From: Inonotus obliquus | Lineage: Eukaryota; Basidiomycota; Agaricomycetes; Hymenochaetales; Hymenochaetaceae | Length of the DNA stretch: 64,000 nt | NCBI GenBank assembly: GCA_032164295.1 | Contig: JAJHTX010000013.1 | Coordinates: 806,001 to 870,000, forward strand | Reading direction: 5' to 3' | Part shown: positions 1-11,847 of the stretch, one piece after another | Position numbering within the stretch: the first letter of the stretch is position 1 | Layout of the letters: the number at the start of each line of letters is the position of its first letter | Notes under the pieces: generated by a model | Database searches by the model: none | The model's input: only the letters and a program-made list of their open reading frames with translations | What the model was told of the DNA's origin: nothing | Translations under genes and position numbers: made by a program

Positions 1-3000
1 CAAAGGTAAACTTGTCTCCGGCGGAGCCTCTCTATTTTGACAATGCTTGTGAAAGGCGCTGACCGTTGTGCTTCTAGGTCGGTATCGACTGTGATACGAT
101 TCCGCGGCAGGCAGGTTATATAGCTGATGATTCTCCTGTGACTGGTACTACCTTTTCTTCCGTTTTGTATGAAGGAAGTTTGCTGATTGTATCGGCCAGG
201 TATATCCTTGATACATGACGAAGGAACGGGTGGAAATGTTGCTGGAGGATATGGAGTTTTCCCTCTCTTTCCTTTGTCGAATTGCACTTTTGATTCTTGT
301 CCGGTCGGTCTGGATGCGAGGAAGGCTTTACGTGCTCCAAGTGCGGATGGTGAGTTTGGCCTATACTCGCGGGAAATGTCTATGTTGCTGATAAGGAGGA
401 ATTGAAACCGTAGCGGCGAGCCCCGGGTACTTTACCACAAGTTTCGAAAACGGCATACAACTAGAGGCTACTTCAACGCGCAGGGCGGGGCTGATACGCT
501 TTACCTATCCACCGAGCCTCACTGGTACTTTTGTGATCGTTGATCTAGCAAATGACCTGCAGAGGTCATTTGAAGGTGGACAGCTCAACATCGACGCGTC
601 TGCTGGCAGAGTTACGCTTTCTGGGACGTATCTGCAGGTACGCTACTTTCCCCGCTGAGTCAAGCCGTCAGATTCATAACATGCTTTTCATCAGAGCTAT
701 GGAACTGATAATTACACCGCTTACGCCTGCTATGACTTCGTTCCTCCCGCTAGCGTCAACAATCAAGCTTTGATCGAATTCGGGACTTATCAATCTGTCA
801 GTTCTGATGATAAGGAGAACGTCAATATTTCTCAGAACTCCAGCTCTCTGTCTTTCCCATTCCAAAGTTCACCGCTGGGTATAGAAGCTGGGGCGCTCCT
901 CGCTTTCGAAGTTGACTCAGATCCGGACACAGCACTACGCACGGTGCTTTCTCGCTTTGGTTTATCGTTCATCAGCACGGATCAAGCTTGTGCGAATGCT
1001 GAAGCGGAGGTTCCGGACTGGGATTGGGATGCTGTGCAAAGTGCGTCTGTGAGTAAGTGGGAGGAAGTCCTGACAAGAGTAGAACTCGATCCGTCGGCGG
1101 AGAACTCTACGGTTGTTGAATTACTTTATTCGTCGGTGAGCTTAGGACTTCGAAGACTGCTGTCAGATAGTGGCTCATCACCCATGTTTAGCTATACCGT
1201 TCCCACCTTGTACCTGCTAATCTTACCAATGAGAATCCATACTGGGATTCACCTTGGCCGTTCTATGATGCGCTATTCTGGTAAACTTAATATATCTCCT
1301 ATAATCGATGGAACCTTCACTGACAGACAGACCTTTAGCTCATGGGATACCTTCAGAACGGTGCACCCCCTACTTTCGCTCATTTCTCCCCGTGAATGGG
1401 CTGAAATTGTCAACGCATATATTGATGGATGGAGAGACTCGGGTACGTTCTTATCAGTGCCCTACAAGATCCTATTTTGAACCAAGGTCCTGCATTTTGA
1501 AGGATACATACCAGAGTGTCGCGCGAACACGAAAAAGTGAGATATGCTACAATGCGTTTTAACCTCTGACTTACCTTTCTTCTCAGGGGATACGTACAAG
1601 GCGGCAGTAATGGAATGCCGATTCTTGGTGATTTTGCTGTAAAGTATGGCACCCATGCGAATGAGCTTGGAGTACCTACGGACGATTTGTATCAGGCACT
1701 AGTCGACACTGCTGAAAATACGGTACGCCGCTATCATGATGCCTGCAAATGATTACTGAGTTGAAGAATCGCAGCCGCCAGATTGGTACATGGGTGAGTT
1801 TCAGTTATCCCTTGCGCGCTCTGCCTAATAGGCTCTACGTTCGCTGTTAGTCGGAAGACAGAACACTGCGTGGAAGACCTTCGGATATATTCCAACAGAT
1901 TGGGTAGATCCATCCGGCTCAACAGGATTACCAACTCGCGAAGCTTCTCGCGCAGTTGAGGTGTGTTTACTCCCAATTACTCTATATCGTAATTTTAAGC
2001 CCACACGTTCAGTACGCGGCCGGAGACTTTGCGGTCCGTCAGGCTGGAATATCCTTAAGCAAATCTCCGGACGATATCGCCAAGTACGAGAACAGGTCGA
2101 TGAACTTCTTGAATCATTGGGATCCTGATGTCACTAGCGATGGATTTACGGGTTTCATGCAAAGACGGTTCCCCGTACGTACATGCTGGTTAGTGATGGG
2201 ATGAACTACTAATGCATTGGATACCCAGAACGGCACATTTGCTTTCAGCGACCCAGTGGCATGCTCTCCGGTCGACACGGTGGGACATTCGTGTTCCAGA
2301 GGAACTGACAACGATGTTGGTTTCTACCAATGCAAGTATCTCCACATTTCCCTCCTGTTTAGGAGTAACTGAACGTATGATCATTAAAGCATCCTCCTGG
2401 GAATATAGCTTCTTTGCCCCTCATTCCATGTCCTCCATAGTGGAGCTGATGGGCGGGGACGAGACGTTCATAGAAAGAACTATGCGTTACTTCAGCAGAG
2501 GGTATTTCCTGGCTGGGAACGAACCGTCTTTCTCGGTACCTCTAGCGTTCCACTATGCCAATAGGCCAGACCTTTCCGCCCTTCAAGTGAGGGATGTCGT
2601 ATTCAATAACTTCGGGACTGGGATTAATGGTGTTCGTCTCTATCTCTGATGCTTATAGTTTTCTGTTGACTGCTCTTCAGATTCCTGGAAACGATGACAG
2701 TGGTGCTATGGGTGCCCTTCTCGTCTTCCATCTCCTAGGATTGTACCCCGTCCTATCATCAAGGGAGCTCTTGTTGAACTCGCCTCTCGTATCCAGCTTC
2801 ACTTTGCGCAACGATCTCTTCGGCACTTCCACGCGCTTTACTGTCTCGGGATTTGACTCTTCCTCCGTTACGTCAAACCCACCAGCAGGTAGCAGAGTGT
2901 TCATAACAGACGTCACCATTAATGGAACTCCTCATGAGTCGTTGTGCTGGTTATCATTCGACGATGTTGTGGGTGGAGGCGAAATTGTGATCACGGTGGA

Positions 3001-3242
3001 TGGTGACACTGATGCTGCACGCGAGAGGGGATGTGGATCTGGTCCGGATGCTTTACCTCATTCACTTGCTACGGGTGGTTTCCCAGTTGATGGTAGTTAA
3101 TAGTATACCTATATACCCATGCTTTCGTTGATATGCTAACAGTCCGCGTTCGTTCTTCTCAGCTGCACCTACTAGTAGACGGGAGAATGAAAGCGAAAAT
3201 GATGAGACACCAGATTCGAACTCGATTGGTGCTGTTTGTTAA
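1..3242 (+). CDS. GH92 family alpha-1,2-mannosidase, 5' end outside window
   Basis: Glycoside hydrolase family 92 enzymes remove alpha-mannose from N-glycans and fungal mannans and are normally secreted. Conceptual splicing gives the family's landmarks in order: ISLIHDEGTGG near 215; an N-terminal beta-domain stretch (GYFTTSFENGIQLEAT...RRAGLIRFTYP) near 430-520; RFGLSFISTDQACANAE near 955-1000; NENPYWDS and SWDTFRTVHPLLSLISP near 1230-1390; GYVQGGSNGMPILGDFAVK near 1590-1640; SSWEYSFFAPHSM near 2395; and the catalytic-domain motif GNDDSGAMGALLVFHLLGLYPV near 2690-2750. The last intron (3096-3162) joins a charged, probably disordered tail ending at 3242. About ten short introns are needed. 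One, at 2332-2389, appears to be GC-AG. The start and any signal peptide lie upstream. No frame disruption was seen. The family assignment is firm; linkage specificity is inferred. Confidence 0.9.
2332..2389 (+). other. GC-AG intron in the GH92 gene
   Basis: Reading through gives a stop just after the GFYQ codons. Splicing with donor GCAAGT (the common non-canonical donor) and acceptor TTAAAG restores GFYQSSSWEYSFFAP, which matches the conserved GFYE..SWEYSW..PH block of GH92. A GT donor a few bases upstream would delete FYQ. Confidence 0.7.
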
Positions 3243-4025
3243 GATCGCTAATGCAAGAAGGAAGACTGAAAGGTTGGATGTTTCAAGTTATTGCCCTTGT
3301 GATGCATCCTGTATTCCATTTTTCACCTTGATGTATGATTATAATAGTACTCTTTGTTTCGACGATGGCAATGAAAATATATATTGGTAGTCGACATATC
3401 TAGACCTAGATCTAGTACTTTAGTTCATTCTTTTTTCAGTACTGGTGTAATTCTCGACGATAAAGCGCCTCGTTTCAGGTTTCAATCGGATGCCCTCGTG
3501 TATCTGTTCGTTTCTCTTTGTCCTTCCTCCATGATGCTCTCTCGATGCAAAACGCTATGACCTCTAGTCTTCTGCATTGGATGAAGGCTCATTTGTGAGG
3601 TGTGGTGTTTGAACATGCTTCGCAACATTAGAAGCGTATGCTTTCTCTTCATACGCGTATGACTGTATTTTTCTTCCTCATCCGGACAATACGGTTGCCT
3701 GTGCGTACGCGGATGTGATCCAAGCACTGAGCCTTTGAAAATTCGCAGGGGCTCGTGACGTTATCATTTCACACATGTCGGGCAGATTCGTGCCTCGCCT
3801 CGCAACTGCTACTGCAACGCTCATCTCGTTCTGTTTTTCAGCCTAATCAGACCCGACAGAAGCAGTCGAATAGCATATCAAACCTATCTGCAATATATCT
3901 CAGCTATCAACGAACTAAGTAGTAAAGGTATGTTTGATTCATCTCCCAGTCAATTGTAAGAAAAAAGTATAGAAACTAACAAAGCTGCTTTATTTTTCTC
4001 TTGTATGTACGTAGGCAAACAATAG
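3243..4025. other. Intergenic, no gene seen
   Basis: This holds the 3' flank of the GH92 gene and the 5' region of the F-box gene. A GT...AG pair just before the F-box ATG (donor near 3929, acceptor near 4016) could be a 5'UTR intron. The small ORF on the minus strand at 3482-3727 has no recognisable features. Confidence 0.4.
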
Positions 4026-5426
4026 ATGGAAGCTTTAAACATCACATTCCACTCAAAGCATGCAACTAGCTCGATGGAAAGGCTCCCTCCAGAAATCTTA
4101 ATCGATATATTCTTGAAGGCACTACCGGACCCATTTGATGAAATCCCTCCTCCTTATCAAGCTTCTATCTCGATACCCCTCTACATCTCTCATGTGTGTC
4201 GCGTCTGGCGCTCGTTAGCACTTTCCACGAGTCATCTATGGTCATATTTATGCTTACAATGTACTCCAACCAAAGGAGAAAGGGCAGCCGAGATTTTTGA
4301 TACGTTCCTCCCCAGAACGGCGGGCGCGCCGCTTAACTACGCAGTTGACATTTTCATGGCCGTCGACGCTGGGGAGCACGACATGGATGCACACAGTTGC
4401 TATTACATCATGACAACAATGCTGTCACAACAGCATCGATGGCAGAATGTCCGGTTTTGTTGGTACTATGCGGACTCCTCTTTGCCTTTGGACTTTCCAA
4501 GGCTAGAGATGATCGACATGCCGATGCTGGAATCAATGTTGTTATCGTTCCAGCTAGGACCAACAGCCGCCAAAATCAACGTTGCGCGGTCTCCCTTGTT
4601 GAGGAAGATAGATGTATCCGGATCATTCACGCTGGTGGCTGGCGAAACACCATTAGCCTACTTGCGTGAACCAAGTAGGCTCCATTTCCGGGGTCAGTCG
4701 GCGTGTAGCTTTTCCTCGTGCTTAAGCTTGCTGAAAGCTGCCCCTTCCCTGATGGAATTTCATGTCACCTTCCTTAATCTAAACTCCCTTCCGCGCACGG
4801 ATCCCCCCGTTCTGTTACCCAATCTCCGAGCGCTGAATTTGGATCACAACATTCCAGTGTTTTTCATCGACTCTGTCACGCTTCCGTCATTGGAAGCTCT
4901 GCATCTCTCGTCTCCTCCCGCAGGCGACAAACTTCTCGATTTTTTCAAACGCTCGTTGCCCCCGCTGACGTACTTGGACGTTCGGGGTGGGTTTGCACAT
5001 GAAGACGCTCTAATTCCTACCCTCTGCCTCCTCCCAGCCCTCAAGACTTTGCAAATTAGCGACGCTAGCGTATCCAGGCAGTTTTTCCACCACCTTACTC
5101 TGGCAAATGATACCGGAGTTGATACGGTCCCCTTGGAAGATCGGATCATTTGTCCCAAGTTAGAGTCACTACATCTCACCTTGCTATCGTTCACGGAGGA
5201 CCGCGCTGCATGCATCGAGGCCTTGATTGAGATGCTAAAGTCTCGAGCGAAGATTATGGACTCGTTCAAATCGATTTGTTATGATAATGATATCGGGAGT
5301 TCTCGTGTTGTCTCAGTGTTTGAGATCGACCAGTCTGTCGAGGAGGAGTTGGGCCTTTGCTTCGAAGATGGCGGATTGATTGTTGGAGATTACCTATCAC
5401 CTTCATCTCCTTTTAGCGGCTTGTAG
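4026..5426 (+). CDS. F-box protein with LRR-like C-terminal region
   Basis: Single-exon gene of 466 aa. The N-terminal F-box (residues about 16-75) shows the pattern ERLPPEILIDIFLKALP...ISHVCRVWRSLALSTSHLWS, with the conserved LPxE start and the C-x-x-W segment. F-box proteins bind Skp1 and present substrates to SCF ubiquitin ligases. The C-terminal half has repeated leucine-rich strands (LLPNLRALNLD, LPSLEALHL, LPPLTYLDV, LPALKTLQI), which suggests an LRR/RNI-like substrate-binding surface. The ATG at 4026 is the first in frame; a second Met at residue 17 directly precedes the F-box and could also be used. A diverged paralogue lies at 8625-11169, so this is a local duplicate of a family that is typically expanded in Agaricomycetes. 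The substrate is unknown. Confidence 0.85.
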   Translation: MEALNITFHSKHATSSMERLPPEILIDIFLKALPDPFDEIPPPYQASISIPLYISHVCRVWRSLALSTSHLWSYLCLQCTPTKGERAAEIFDTFLPRTAGAPLNYAVDIFMAVDAGEHDMDAHSCYYIMTTMLSQQHRWQNVRFCWYYADSSLPLDFPRLEMIDMPMLESMLLSFQLGPTAAKINVARSPLLRKIDVSGSFTLVAGETPLAYLREPSRLHFRGQSACSFSSCLSLLKAAPSLMEFHVTFLNLNSLPRTDPPVLLPNLRALNLDHNIPVFFIDSVTLPSLEALHLSSPPAGDKLLDFFKRSLPPLTYLDVRGGFAHEDALIPTLCLLPALKTLQISDASVSRQFFHHLTLANDTGVDTVPLEDRIICPKLESLHLTLLSFTEDRAACIEALIEMLKSRAKIMDSFKSICYDNDIGSSRVVSVFEIDQSVEEELGLCFEDGGLIVGDYLSPSSPFSGL

Positions 5427-6201
5427 AGAAACTCTGCGGTGCCTCCCTTATCCTTCATGACCCTTCCCTGTTGACACTATGGTGGATGTACTATTGATGC
5501 TTTCCCTTCTCCTGATCAGACACAAATCTTCATAATGCCCATTGTCCCCAGTATCCAGGAGCTCCAGGGCTTTGTTATACTAGCAGTGATCCTAGCTAAT
5601 GGCATGGATGACTTGGGGCTCAAGGGAGGACGCAAGGGTCGTCAAACGCAATGCCCATTGTCAGCTCCAGTCAAATCTGCTATTATTCTAGCAGAGAAGT
5701 TGTTTTGTATGGGTTTGGTAATGTGATCTTGCTGTATGTATAAGAACCCAGTCCTATAAATTTTCTAAATTCCCCTCTAATTCAGCAGGCTGAAAGCAGT
5801 TCTGTGGCCAGGGAAAGTGGTGGTTATATTCATTTTCTATCTCGGAACTTCGGGAAAGGACGGACTAAGCAAGTGTCGGTGGTCCTACGTACACTAAACG
5901 AGAAACACCATCTGAAAATATAAAAGAGGGAAAACATACCATTTGACAATACCATGACCGTAACCTTCAATCCAAATGATTCAAATGTTACAAACGGTTA
6001 ACGGCTTGAAGTAAATCCGTATGGCAGACAGGAGGGACGGGATGCGGAATCGAGGGAATCTGATTGGCTAGTTACCGGTACAGGTCAACAATTTCCGTTT
6101 CTACCCGATGCAGCATCAGCATCATTGCTTCACTACACACTCGACGTAAACCGCTCTCTTTATCCTCATCCTTCTCCTCATTGTCGCTAACATTATCGAC
6201 A
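5427..6201. other. Intergenic, no gene seen
   Basis: Contains the 3' flank of the F-box gene and the SDHB promoter and leader. A short ORF at 5535-5726 has no domain signal and is probably chance. An in-frame ATG at 6064 lies upstream of the chosen SDHB start and would add 46 serine/arginine-rich residues. Confidence 0.4.
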
Positions 6202-7372
6202 ATGTCACTGGCTCGTTCATCGCTCTTCAACACAATGCGCGTTGCACGGGCAGCCTCCGTGTCCGTCCCATTGCGCACTTTTGCCTCGAGTGCAGTTCGT
6301 GCACGGGCTGAGCCTATACAGAAACAACCGTTGGTGAAGGAGTTTAAGATTTACCGTTGGGTGTGTTTGCTTTGTGGTGCATCGAATTCTATTGAAGGAG
6401 GCTGATGAGTTGGGTGGAATAGGACCCGGAGGAACCATCGAAGAAGCCAGTGTTGCAGTCGTACAAGATTGACTTGAATCAGTGTGGGCCAATGGTTCGT
6501 TCTTTTCCTTGTCTCACCTCTCTTAGCCTTATGTTTACCGAAAACCTTTCTTGGTGGTGTTGATTCATATAGATACTTGACGCTCTGATCAAGATCAAGA
6601 ATGAAATGGACTCGACGTTGACGTTCCGACGATCCTGCCGAGAGGGTATTTGCGGGTCGTGTGCGATGAACATTGATGGTGTCAACACTCTTGCATGTCT
6701 TTGCCGTATTGATAGGAACGCATCGAAGAATAGCAAAATCTATCCTCTACCTCACCGTACGTCGTACTTCTTATTCACCGTTCTATCCACGCATTTCTCA
6801 CCATTCTCGTAATTTCAAATTTATTCTTGTGCTTTTCACGTGGAAACAGTGTACATCGTTAAAGACCTCGTTCCGGACCTAACCCAATTCTACAAGCAAT
6901 ACAAGTCTATCGAGCCATGGTTGAAGAACGATAACCCACCTGAGAAGGGTGAATATCTGCAGAGTCCGGAGGATAGGAAGAAGCTTGATGGGATGTATGA
7001 ATGTATTCTGTGCGCGTGCTGTTCGACGAGTTGTCCGAGTTATTGGTGGAACCAGGATGAGTACCTCGGTCCTGCGACGCTCATGCAGGCGTATAGATGG
7101 ATGGCGGACTCACGAGTACGTATATACACCTCCATTTCCATTCAACATTCTTCCGCAGAAGCGGAATGTTTTGAACTTCGGCGATTTGCAGTGCTAACTG
7201 GACTGTTTACTCTATCCAGGACTCATACAAAAAACAACGAGGCGAGAAACTGCAGAATGATTTGAGTATGTATCGATGCCACACGATTTTCAATTGTGCG
7301 AGGACGTGTCCGAAGGGACTTAATCCTGCCATGGCTATTGCGAAGATCAAACTTGAGCTTGCCACGGATTGA
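6202..7372 (+). CDS. SDHB: Succinate dehydrogenase iron-sulfur subunit, mitochondrial
   Basis: Subunit B of respiratory complex II passes electrons from the FAD subunit to ubiquinone. Five exons (6202-6360, 6423-6494, 6573-6756, 6850-7115, 7220-7372) close in frame to 277 aa. The first 30-35 residues are rich in Ala, Arg and Ser with few acids, as in a mitochondrial presequence. The [2Fe-2S] ferredoxin cysteines are in [21 protein letters not shown], the [4Fe-4S] site is [12 protein letters not shown] and the [3Fe-4S] site is [17 protein letters not shown], which keeps the His known to contact the ubiquinone site. All cluster ligands are present. The Met at 6202 was chosen because it begins a compact targeting peptide; an upstream in-frame Met at 6064 is possible. 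It sits between two F-box genes and shares no obvious function with them. Confidence 0.96.
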
Positions 7373-8624
7373 TGCTCTTTCTCGTATCATTGTTGGAGTC
7401 CGTGGTTCCCTGTTGGTGGGTTCGGTCTTCAATCTTCGGTCTTCGGCTCGAAGGTGTTTTCTCCGTTGTAACGCCGTCTTCGAATGGATTTAATTGAAGC
7501 AGCTGGACCTTTAACTGGGATTATCGATGCGTGTTGTGGTAGAAGAGGAAACCAAGGAGAAGGAAGGAAAGACTTCGTCCAACTGTTCCATTCGTTGCGT
7601 ATTTCGTGTCTTTCAAGTAATTTTGTAAGCTAATACAAAAGAGCATTTGCATCGTATCCTCCTTTTTATTGGTTTTTCTTTTCCTACTCTTTTGGTATCG
7701 ACCGACGTATGGCAGGAACAACAATATTGTTAGCGAGTCTTGATAGGCTCGTTTTATGACTTTATGGATGTTAAACCGTTTGGGTTGATGCGGACTCTGA
7801 GATGGTTGGTACTTGTCACCTTATGGGTGCTACCAAGCTCAACGACCAAACGACCCACACAGTGAGTGATATTGTTCAGTGTTCACTTGGTTGTCAGTTG
7901 TCGGGAGATCATTCATACAACTAACAAGCAAAGTGCATTTCAGTCACCACATACGCAGTGCTGTCGAACTAAACCCCAAGCGACATCGTAAGTCAAATCA
8001 TTAACCACATAACCTCACGGTCATTCATGATACACAATTCCAAGTGCCCGCATGGCAGAATGGCAGCATGAATTACTGTACAAGTACGGACTCAAAGCCT
8101 TATGTGCTAATTGCATGGTATCAGGCTGGTCTGGGCGACCGTTTAGAATTCTCACCATCGCTCGCAGTACCATCCCGAGGTCCTTCATTGGTAGTGAGTA
8201 TGTTCGTAGGCAATGATTGTGTATGTGGGAGGCTTCAGCAGTAGGACGAATATGAACTTTATCGAGTTGTGAGTCACCATCAGACGCATGCGGGCAACGA
8301 CTCTTGTGGATTGCCGACCTACACCTCTGTGAGCCTAAAAATGTTCGAACCTAGCTCATGTTTCGTGGCGACACGTTTTGCCAATGATTTGAAGTGATAA
8401 AGACGCGCTCATGCTCATTAAATAATACGGGTACTTCCGAATCGGAGCTGGAATTGGTAGGTCGTTTTGAGACATTGGGCAGGTTACCAAACGAAGCCCA
8501 AGTTCTTTTCACCTCACCGTTCCTTTCACCAGGCTCAACTGACGCTGCTTTCTAAAGTACGAAGGATCCTCATTTTCTCGCTTTGTCTAACTCAGTTCAG
8601 CTCGCCAATTATCCTCCAATCGAT
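7373..8624. other. Intergenic, no gene seen
   Basis: About 1.25 kb between SDHB and the second F-box gene. Short ORFs (for example 8044-8244, and 7521-7724 on the minus strand) lack motifs. A GT...AG pair ending at 8594-8595, just upstream of the F-box ATG, may be a leader intron. Confidence 0.35.
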
Positions 8625-11169
8625 ATGAACCGTATTCCTCCCGAGATCCTCTGCGATATATTTCTGGCTGCTCTGCCACACCCAACCGACCCCAATGAAT
8701 ACCTCTCTTCAGTCTTAGCGCCTCTGCACATATCGCACGTTTGTCGGACCTGGCGCACTGTATCCCTCTCTTTTGGTGAGCTGTGGTCGTATTTATGCAT
8801 CGATTATTCCGCTTGGTCCCGAGGCCGTATTCCTGGAAAACGCCGAATAGATCTGGAAGCAATGCTATATGTTTTTGAGACATGGATCGACAGAACGAAT
8901 GGGGCTCCGCTCAATTTTCGAGTCAAATTCTATCATAGTTCATTCCATAATTCCAACGTCCATGCTGCATTCGACTATATCATTGCCATTATGATTACTG
9001 AACAGCATCGATGGAGAGACGTCGCGTTGAGCTGGTGGCCGTTTTTAATGCCCACCGAGTTTCCCGAGTTTCCGATAAACTTGACCGGGATGCCACTGCT
9101 CACATCGCTCGAGCTGCTTTTGGTATTTCCGCCGCGCACTAAAACAAAAATCAGCATTGCTCGATCGTCACGACTAAGACGACTTGACATCTGCGCGACT
9201 GATGTTGACATAATGACCGGTGAGGAGCCGCTGTGTCACCTGACCGAAGCCGAAATCGCATTTTGTGGTGACTGGCAACGCCCTATCAAAAATCGTGCGT
9301 TCCCACGGCCTCGCTTAGAGAAGCCGCGAGGATGCCGAGTCATGGGAGTTCTCCATTTCTTGAATTTGCGTGTTCCACCCCACACATCAAATAAATGGTT
9401 ATCATTTCTTCATGGTTGGGGGTTTTTGATCCACTAGATCATTATTTTTTGAAGGGAATTTGAGATTTTCGAAAATCTCACAAGATATCCACTATTTACA
9501 TGTGTTTTCTCAAGAAGTAAGCCGAGTCTTGGAAATGTTTTTTGAAGGATTTGATGTAATGGCATGAAAAAGTGTATTGATATATTGAGCACAGAGATTC
9601 AACATGGGAATGGATTATAACAATGGCAATTCGGTCGCAACTCACATCAGGAACAAGTACAGAAAAGGGAAGAAATGTTCACGTGACATGATAGAGCCAT
9701 GCAAACCCGGACCTCAGAAAATGCAAAAAAAAATACAAAATTATATTCTTCGAGCAAACATTAATTCTGTTAGTACTAATGTGTGCTATTGGTGGACTAC
9801 ATTTCCAGCATTCAGTCTGAACCCAGTCAATAAAAGGTAATAACCCTGCCAATAATGAGTTGAGCACAATACAACTCCTCAGATTAGCACTATTGCATGA
9901 AGGACATGGACTCAGAGTTGCTGTATGCCATTTGGGCATACAGAAGATTCCTCAGTATAATGTGTGAATGTATGCTGAGTATATGCTATACCAGAATGAC
10001 CAGATACCACTTGTTAAACTCGAGTTTGGGTAGTAAGTTATTATTATTCATCGAAGATGTGCCCCTGATTCTCTGGAGTACTAGTACAATAGTTTTCTGG
10101 CTCATTATTAGCATTTTTTTCACTTCCGTAGCGTGATGAATGCTGGACTCAGGAGCTACAAAAGTGGTGTCGGCTATTCTTCACAGATTTCTATATATGG
10201 TAGGAGTTCAATCTCCGAAATAGACTTACGGGATCTCCCGGACCATAGGGATTGCCAGTCACCACATTTTGTCGTGACGGAAGTTCAGGCGGCCACGCTC
10301 TTCGCACGTGGTTGGATGTCCTGAGGGCCGCGCCCTTTCTGACGGAATTTATTACCGATTTCTACCGATACACGGACGGACCACCGCTGCCTCGTGCCCA
10401 AAACGAACCCCTCATCCAACTACCTAACCTTCGTGTCCTCAAACTGCTGCATGATCACGATGAATACGATCCTACGTCCTTCGTTATCGATTATGTGACA
10501 CTGCCGAACCTGCGGGTTTTGTTTTTTGTGAGCAACTCGTACGATAAAGATGTGAAAGCAGAGATGCTCTCGAGTTTTTTCCGGCGGTCACTTCCTTCCC
10601 TGACTACGTTGGTAATTAATTGGGACACTGTGCATGAAGAAGCCATAATCCCGATTCTCCACCTCTTGCCGACTCTCAAATACCTGCGACTCGAAGGAGC
10701 AACCGTGACAAGGCGCTTCTTCCACGCATTAACCCTTCCGTGCAATACCGATAGTCTACTGGGAGTCGAACGTGCCGCTGCTTGTCCGGCGCTCGAGACA
10801 CTTTTCCTTCTGTATGTATCTTTCGAACAGAATGCCGACTCGTGGGTCGCTTTGGTCGCCATGCTGAAGTCTCGACCGGGAGGTCTGGGAAAGTCCGATG
10901 TCATATATCTCAGAGATGCAAACGAAAATATTGTGTCGGCAACGGTCAAGTCATCCGAACTAGACGAAAATATCGGCGAGTCTCGGTCTGCTTTTAAGGA
11001 ATACGTTCAGGGTGGTGGAGTGGTCATTGGGGACTATGAAGCCCTCGACTGCCTTCTAATCAATGGATCCTGGCAAGTAGCTCTGCTAACATTTCAGCTC
11101 ATTATCCAGATCATTAATCCCCTTTACAGATCCCGGACCTTGAGGCGCGATGTGAGCCCTGATCCGTAA
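8625..11169 (+). pseudogene. F-box protein gene split by a 1001-bp TIR element
   Basis: Paralogue of the gene at 4026-5426. The 5' part (8625-9264) encodes MNRIPPEILCDIFLAALP...LHISHVCRTWRTVSLSFGELWSYL, a good F-box. The 3' part (10271-11169) encodes the LRR-like half (LPNLRVLKLL, LPNLRVLFF, LPSLTTLVI, LPTLKYLRL, then GGGVVIGDY, matching GGLIVGDY of the neighbour). A 1001-bp insert with a 5-bp ATTTT duplication separates them. Removing the insert and one ATTTT copy leaves 1539 nt, a multiple of three, with the join between EIAFC and RDGSSGG in frame and aligned to the paralogue. Both halves are otherwise free of stops, so the insertion looks recent. As it stands only a truncated F-box protein ending at 9437 would be made. 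Confidence 0.85.
9265..10265. mobile_element. Non-autonomous TIR DNA transposon (1001 bp) in the F-box gene
   Basis: The left end GTGGTGACTGGCAA (9265-9278) is the exact reverse complement of the right end (10252-10265). Similarity continues to CCCTAT with one indel, giving TIRs of about 22 bp. Direct repeats ATTTT flank both ends (9260-9264 and 10266-10270). The interior is AT-rich with no ORF above 90 codons and no transposase motif, so it must have been mobilised in trans. The 5-bp duplication does not by itself fix the superfamily. The adjacent target base run GTCGTGAC resembles the TIR start, so the exact duplication length is slightly ambiguous. Confidence 0.8.
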
Positions 11170-11502
11170 TCCCGCCTGTTCACCAACTCCCGGTTACGGA
11201 GAACGTGCATGGATTTCTGTTAGCAATTCAGTTAATTCGCTTGCAGCAGAAGGGCACGTCCTATTGGGAATAGAATATCTTGTTTTGACTTGCATACCAA
11301 CTCTCGCACCATTCCTTTGTCTGTATATCGATTTTCGGAGTCTCCGGCTCTTAGATTTCGGCCCATTGATGATGTCTCTCAAGGTACAAACGAAGGAATT
11401 GCCAGTCGACTAGGATCCTGGGGTAGGAGAGGGGGGATATTACACATTTTCTTGGTTGCAGTTGATTGGAGGGCTCGGAAAATTTTTATTATGCGCAAAC
11501 TT
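11170..11502. other. Intergenic, no gene seen
   Basis: 3' flank of the split F-box gene up to the start of the duplicated segment. Nothing recognised. Confidence 0.4.
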
Positions 11503-11847
11503 CTCTTCAAGCTTAGTCAACTTGGCTATTCCCTCGATGAGCAAAGGTGCAATGTTGTGTTACAGTGTGTTTCGGTACAATGCAATATGATGTAGTCACA
11601 CAATCTGGAACTATGGCCTGACATTGCGTCGTTTGGGCACGCACACTCTGTAGTTGGTAGTACTTGTTATAACGCCCTTGGTGGAAATAATGGCTCAAGG
11701 ACGCGAGTGGCTTATACATTTAGAATCATTCGCTCCGGGGCCCGGGGTTTTTCAACAGCTACGGGCTTATTCGTAATGCGTCTCGTATGTTGGGAAGTAC
11801 ATAGCATATCTCTATTATTTCAACACGAACTTAGAACCTCGCCGCTT

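Noticed and set aside
6064..6201. Upstream in-frame ATG for SDHB
   Set aside because: The extra 46 residues are Ser/Arg-rich, unlike the family, and the Met at 6202 begins a good mitochondrial presequence.
9265..10265. Insert in the F-box gene read as a long intron
   Set aside because: It starts with GT but does not end in AG, is bounded by inverted repeats and a duplication, and 1 kb is far longer than introns here.
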